DNA from: JBBBNV01 sp037137075
Lineage (GTDB): Bacteria > Bacillota > Bacilli > Paenibacillales > NBRC-103111
Direction of reading: 5' to 3'
NCBI RefSeq assembly: GCF_037137075.1
Contig: NZ_JBBBNV010000002.1
Span: forward strand, 124,001 to 188,000
DNA length: 64,000 nt
Made by a program: the position numbers and the translations under genes. The notes beneath the pieces were generated by a model, which ran no database searches, was not told the origin of the DNA, and saw only the letters and a program-made list of their open reading frames with translations. Below, piece by piece: positions 61,188 through 64,000 of the stretch. Numbering within the stretch: the first letter of the stretch is position 1; every line of letters begins with the position of its first letter.

Positions 61188-62267
61188 ATGAACACTTGGT
61201 TAAAAACATGCTTTGCCGTCGTATTGGCATCCAGCTTTGCGCTTGCAGGCTGCGGGAAGCAAGAGGTTCCGGCTGCGCAAACCCCGCAGTCCAGCCCGGC
61301 TTCGGAAGTGAAGCCGACGGTTGTTGCCAGCTTTTACCCGTTGTATGAATTTGCCCGGAATGTTGCCGGGGACAAAGCGACTGTCGTCAATCTTGTGCCG
61401 GCCGGCGTAGAGCCGCATGACTGGGAGCCGACCGCCAAGGATATGAAGCAGATACAAGAGGCAAACGTCTTCGTTTATAACGGAGCGGGGATGGAGCATT
61501 GGGTCGAAAAAACCTTGTCCAGCGTGAAGCAGGATAAGCGGATCGTTGTAGAAGCAAGCAAAGGGCTGGAATTAATGGCGGGCGCGGGCCATAGCCACGA
61601 ACATGGTGATGAGGATGACCATGATCATGAGCACGAGAAGGACGGCAGCCACACTAACGAGAAAGCGGACGCATCCGAAGCTGGGAAAGCCGATGACCAC
61701 GATCACGCCAAGGAAGCGGACGGTCATGGACACGAAGAAGAAAGCATGGACCCGCACGTCTGGCTCGATCCGGTTTTGGCGCAAAAGCAGGTTCAGGCCA
61801 TTCAGGCGGCACTGGAACAAGCCGATCCGGCTAACAAAGCTGCCTACAAAACAAATGCGGATGCATACATAGCCAAGCTGCAGGCGCTTGACAAGGAGTT
61901 TAAGGAGGGGCTGGCCGGCGCAAAACGGAAGGAGTTTGTGACACAGCATACCGCATTCGGTTATCTGGCCAAGCGCTACAGCTTGACGCAGGTGCCGATA
62001 GCCGGACTGTCGCCGGAGCAGGAGCCGACCCCGGCCAAAATGGCCGATATTGTGAAGTTTGCCAAGGAGCATCAGGTTAAAACGATTTTTTTCGAAACTT
62101 TGGCTGCGCCAAAGGTTGCCGAAACCGTGGCGAAGGAGATTGGGGCTAAATCAGCGGTACTGAATCCGATTGAAGGACTGACCGATGAGGACAAAAGCAA
62201 AAATCTCGATTATATCGGTATCATGAGAAACAATCTGCAGGCGTTAAAGGCTGCACTCAATGAATAG
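61188..62267 (+). CDS. znuA: Zinc ABC transporter substrate-binding lipoprotein
   Basis: The protein has 359 residues. The lipoprotein signal peptide ends ASSFALAGCGK (lipobox LAGC). The cluster A-I binding protein fold has metal histidines in AGVEPHDWEPT, MDPHVWLDP and TQHTAFGYLAKRY, with Glu/Asp in FFETLAAPKVAET. A long His/Asp/Glu-rich loop (HSHEHGDEDDHDHEHEKDG, about residues 134-185) is typical of zinc-specific members. GGAGG lies 10 bases before the ATG. The permease and ATPase genes (znuBC) are not adjacent. Confidence 0.95.
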   Translation: MNTWLKTCFAVVLASSFALAGCGKQEVPAAQTPQSSPASEVKPTVVASFYPLYEFARNVAGDKATVVNLVPAGVEPHDWEPTAKDMKQIQEANVFVYNGAGMEHWVEKTLSSVKQDKRIVVEASKGLELMAGAGHSHEHGDEDDHDHEHEKDGSHTNEKADASEAGKADDHDHAKEADGHGHEEESMDPHVWLDPVLAQKQVQAIQAALEQADPANKAAYKTNADAYIAKLQALDKEFKEGLAGAKRKEFVTQHTAFGYLAKRYSLTQVPIAGLSPEQEPTPAKMADIVKFAKEHQVKTIFFETLAAPKVAETVAKEIGAKSAVLNPIEGLTDEDKSKNLDYIGIMRNNLQALKAALNE

Positions 62268-62390
62268 AGCGGGAATCGGCCAAGCGTGAAGCTTTCCGTC
62301 CCGCCGGGGCGGCACGGGTACCGCAGGGCAGCTGCACATGTCGGCGAACCGGTATTCTGCGCGCGGCTTTCCGGGTCCCGGCGGGGTTTG

Positions 62391-62430
62391 ACGGGCATCG
62401 ATCTGGTTTGAATCAGAAGGATGCCCGTTT
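62391..62430 (+). terminator. Terminator of znuA
   Basis: ACGGGCATC (62391-62399) pairs with GATGCCCGT (62420-62428), followed by TTAT. Confidence 0.75.
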
Positions 62431-62444
62431 ATCCTGATATCAAA

Positions 62445-62459
62445 TCGTAATAATTACGC
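62445..62459. promoter_or_regulatory. Zur box 4 (upstream of zur)
   Basis: TCGTAATAATTACGC matches the Zur core at all but the last base, with AAA/CTTT flanks. It lies 30 bases before the zur start, so autoregulation is likely. Confidence 0.87.
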
Positions 62460-62489
62460 TTTATAAGCGGGTTCGGGAGGCGTTTAGAA

Positions 62490-62984
62490 ATGCCCGGCAA
62501 TAAAAATCAGCAGGGCTGCGGCCAGGAAGCAGAGCAGATCTCCGGACCATCCCGGGCAGAGCAGTGGGAGGAGCTAATCGGCCGTCTAACGAGACAGGGT
62601 GTCCGGGTCACGAAGCAGCGCAAGCAGGCGCTGAAGCTGTTTTTTGAAGCGGGCGGCTTTCTTGCGGCGATGGACATTTACGGCAAGCTGGCCCAGCTGT
62701 ATCCGGGCATTAGCTATGGTACGGTATACCGTACGCTTCGGCTGTTTCAGGAGAACGGACTGGTGGAGCAATTTGTCTATAATCATGGCGTTCGATACAG
62801 GTTAATCGGGCCAGGCCGAGTTCAGGAGCTTTATCATCTGATTTGTGTCCGCTGCGAGAAGACGAAGTCGGTTCCCCATGAACCGTCCCGGCTTGCTGAA
62901 GGGTTGCAGGAGCAGTTCAAACCGCTCAGCTACAAGCTCGAAGTATACGGCTATTGCTCCGATTGTCAGGAGCCCGCCCGTTAA
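62490..62984 (+). CDS. zur: Fur-family zinc regulator Zur
   Basis: The protein has 164 residues. The winged helix is VRVTKQRKQALKLFFEAGGF, then YPGISYGTVYRTLRLFQENG, and the C-terminal dimer domain has two structural zinc CxxC pairs (LICVRCEKT and YGYCSDCQEP). Assignment to Zur rather than Fur or PerR rests on the Zur boxes and zinc genes around it. It has a longer N-terminal tail than usual (about 25 residues, Gln-rich). GGGAGG precedes the ATG. The YciC-like gene follows in the same direction. Confidence 0.92.
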   Translation: MPGNKNQQGCGQEAEQISGPSRAEQWEELIGRLTRQGVRVTKQRKQALKLFFEAGGFLAAMDIYGKLAQLYPGISYGTVYRTLRLFQENGLVEQFVYNHGVRYRLIGPGRVQELYHLICVRCEKTKSVPHEPSRLAEGLQEQFKPLSYKLEVYGYCSDCQEPAR

Positions 62985-63097
62985 ACAGGCGTGAGGATGG
63001 AGCGCCGGATAATGCTCGCTTGCTTCCGGCAGGGCTGCCCCTGCGCGAAGGTGTATACGTTTAGAAAATATGGTGACTTCTGAGGAGGACTACGAAA

Positions 63098-64000
63098 TGA
63101 ATGCAACAATGAACTCGAACAAAATTCCGGTAACTGTTCTGAGCGGCTATTTGGGCGCAGGCAAAACAACGATTCTTAATCATGTGCTTCATAACCGTGA
63201 GGGCATGCGGGTCGCTGTCATCGTCAATGATTTGGGCGAGGTGAATATTGATGCTGCCCTGATTAAGGAGGCAGGGGGGCTGTCCCGTACCGACGAGAAG
63301 CTGGTGGAGATGTCCAACGGCTGCATTTGCTGTACCCTGCGCGAGGATTTGCTGCAGGAGGTGGAACGGCTGGCCAATGAAGGCCGGTTTGATTACATCC
63401 TGATTGAATCCACCGGTGTCGGTGAACCGATCCCGGTCGCGCAAACCTTTACTTACATTGATGAGGAGCATAACATCGATTTGTCCCGGCTGTGCCGTCT
63501 CGATACGATGGTAACGGTCGTGGACGCGTACCGGTTCTGGCACGATTTCTCCTCCGGGGAGACGCTGCTGGACAGGCAGCAGGCGGTGGACGGGCAGGAT
63601 ACACGGGACGTTGTGGATTTGCTGATCAGCCAAATTGAATTTTGCGACGTGCTGCTTCTGAATAAATGTGATATGGTGGATCAGGAGGATTTGGATGAGC
63701 TGGAGCAGGTGCTGCGCAAGCTGCAGCCCCGGGCCAAGCTGTACCGGATTAGCAAGGGCCAAATTGATCCCAAGGCTATTCTGAATACCGGCTTATTCGA
63801 TTTCGAAGAGGCCAGCAATTCCGCCGGCTGGCTGCATGAGCTGGAGCATGAGCATCATACTCCGGAAACGGAGGAGTATGATATTTCTTCTTTTGTGTAC
63901 GAACGGAATAAGCCGTTCCATCCGGGCCGCCTGATGGCATGGATGGCGGATTGGCCGGAGGAGGTCGTGCGGGCCAAAGGGATTATCTGGCTTGCGACAC
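63098..64000 (+). CDS. yciC: YciC-like COG0523 GTPase, 3' end outside window
   Basis: The visible 301 residues begin MNATMNSNKIPVTVLSGYLG with the P-loop GYLGAGKTT, metal motif NGCICCTLREDL, NKCD and SGYL-type subfamily features. GLSRTDEKLVEMSNG, SRLCRLDTMVTVVDAYRFW and PETEEYDISSFVYERNKPFH match the YciC group of zinc metallochaperone candidates that Zur represses in Bacillus subtilis. GAGGAGG lies eight bases before the ATG. No Zur box lies between zur and this gene, so it is probably cotranscribed with zur. The stop is not reached. Confidence 0.9.

Overview
The window reads as chromosome of an endospore-forming Firmicute of the Paenibacillus type. Supporting signs are an alpha/beta small acid-soluble spore protein, a gerA-gerB-gerC germinant receptor operon, ytaF, Bacillus-like synteny (polA-mutM-ytaF-coaE ... 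nrdR), a T-box leader, cre sites, a CIRCE element, Zur boxes, strong GGAGG ribosome sites with frequent GTG/TTG starts, and moderately high GC. The assignment rests on gene content and style; no 16S is present.

Layout. 1-5.0 kb: end of the phosphate uptake operon (pstC-pstA-pstB-phoU), then a multidomain cyclic-di-GMP protein. 5.0-7.6 kb: a broken phosphatase gene and a ywnA/ywnB-like redox locus whose Rrf2 regulator and target operon share one operator. 7.8-15.6 kb: HAD hydrolase, then the housekeeping run polA, mutM, ytaF, coaE, a lytic transglycosylase, a spore protein and nrdR. 15.8-24.7 kb: a hexanucleotide array, a secreted PL10 pectate lyase with cre, a secreted unknown, the alarmone synthetase relP, a VOC protein and a large double-kinase hybrid sensor. 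24.9-32.5 kb: leuA behind a T-box, and a CcpA-type regulated four-carbon sugar acid operon (dehydrogenase, kinase, class II aldolase, GntP permease) with a divergent GntR regulator. 32.6-40.6 kb: cupin, a frameshifted TetR gene, iron alcohol dehydrogenase, Rrf2 plus thioredoxin-reductase-like pair, and a TetR/MFS efflux pair separated by an octanucleotide array.

40.6-52.1 kb is the most plastic part. A 52-bp tandem array runs through the end of the MFS gene. A ~0.95-kb element with nested inverted boxes carries one gene, for a possible nuclease-like domain joined to a winged helix, and an internally deleted copy lies 8 kb away. Between them are the ger operon and tRNA-Ala(GGC). The 3' 49-53 bases of that tRNA recur twice downstream, bounding two small cargo segments (WYL regulator + DJ-1 protein; TetR + SDR with a xylanase remnant) and ending at an IS3 remnant. 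No integrase is visible.

52.1-64 kb: monooxygenase, nitroreductase and MarR regulator with a three-box operator array, an acetyltransferase-like protein, htpG under CIRCE, and a zinc-limitation cluster with Zur boxes: two CobW-type GTPases, ZnuA lipoprotein, Zur, and a YciC-like third GTPase cut by the window end. A ~55-bp dispersed repeat occurs four times, always in the same orientation and always 3' of a minus-strand gene beside a hairpin. The strongest candidate for an undescribed system is the inverted-box element at 41.2-42.2 kb with its deletion derivative at 49.1-49.4 kb.
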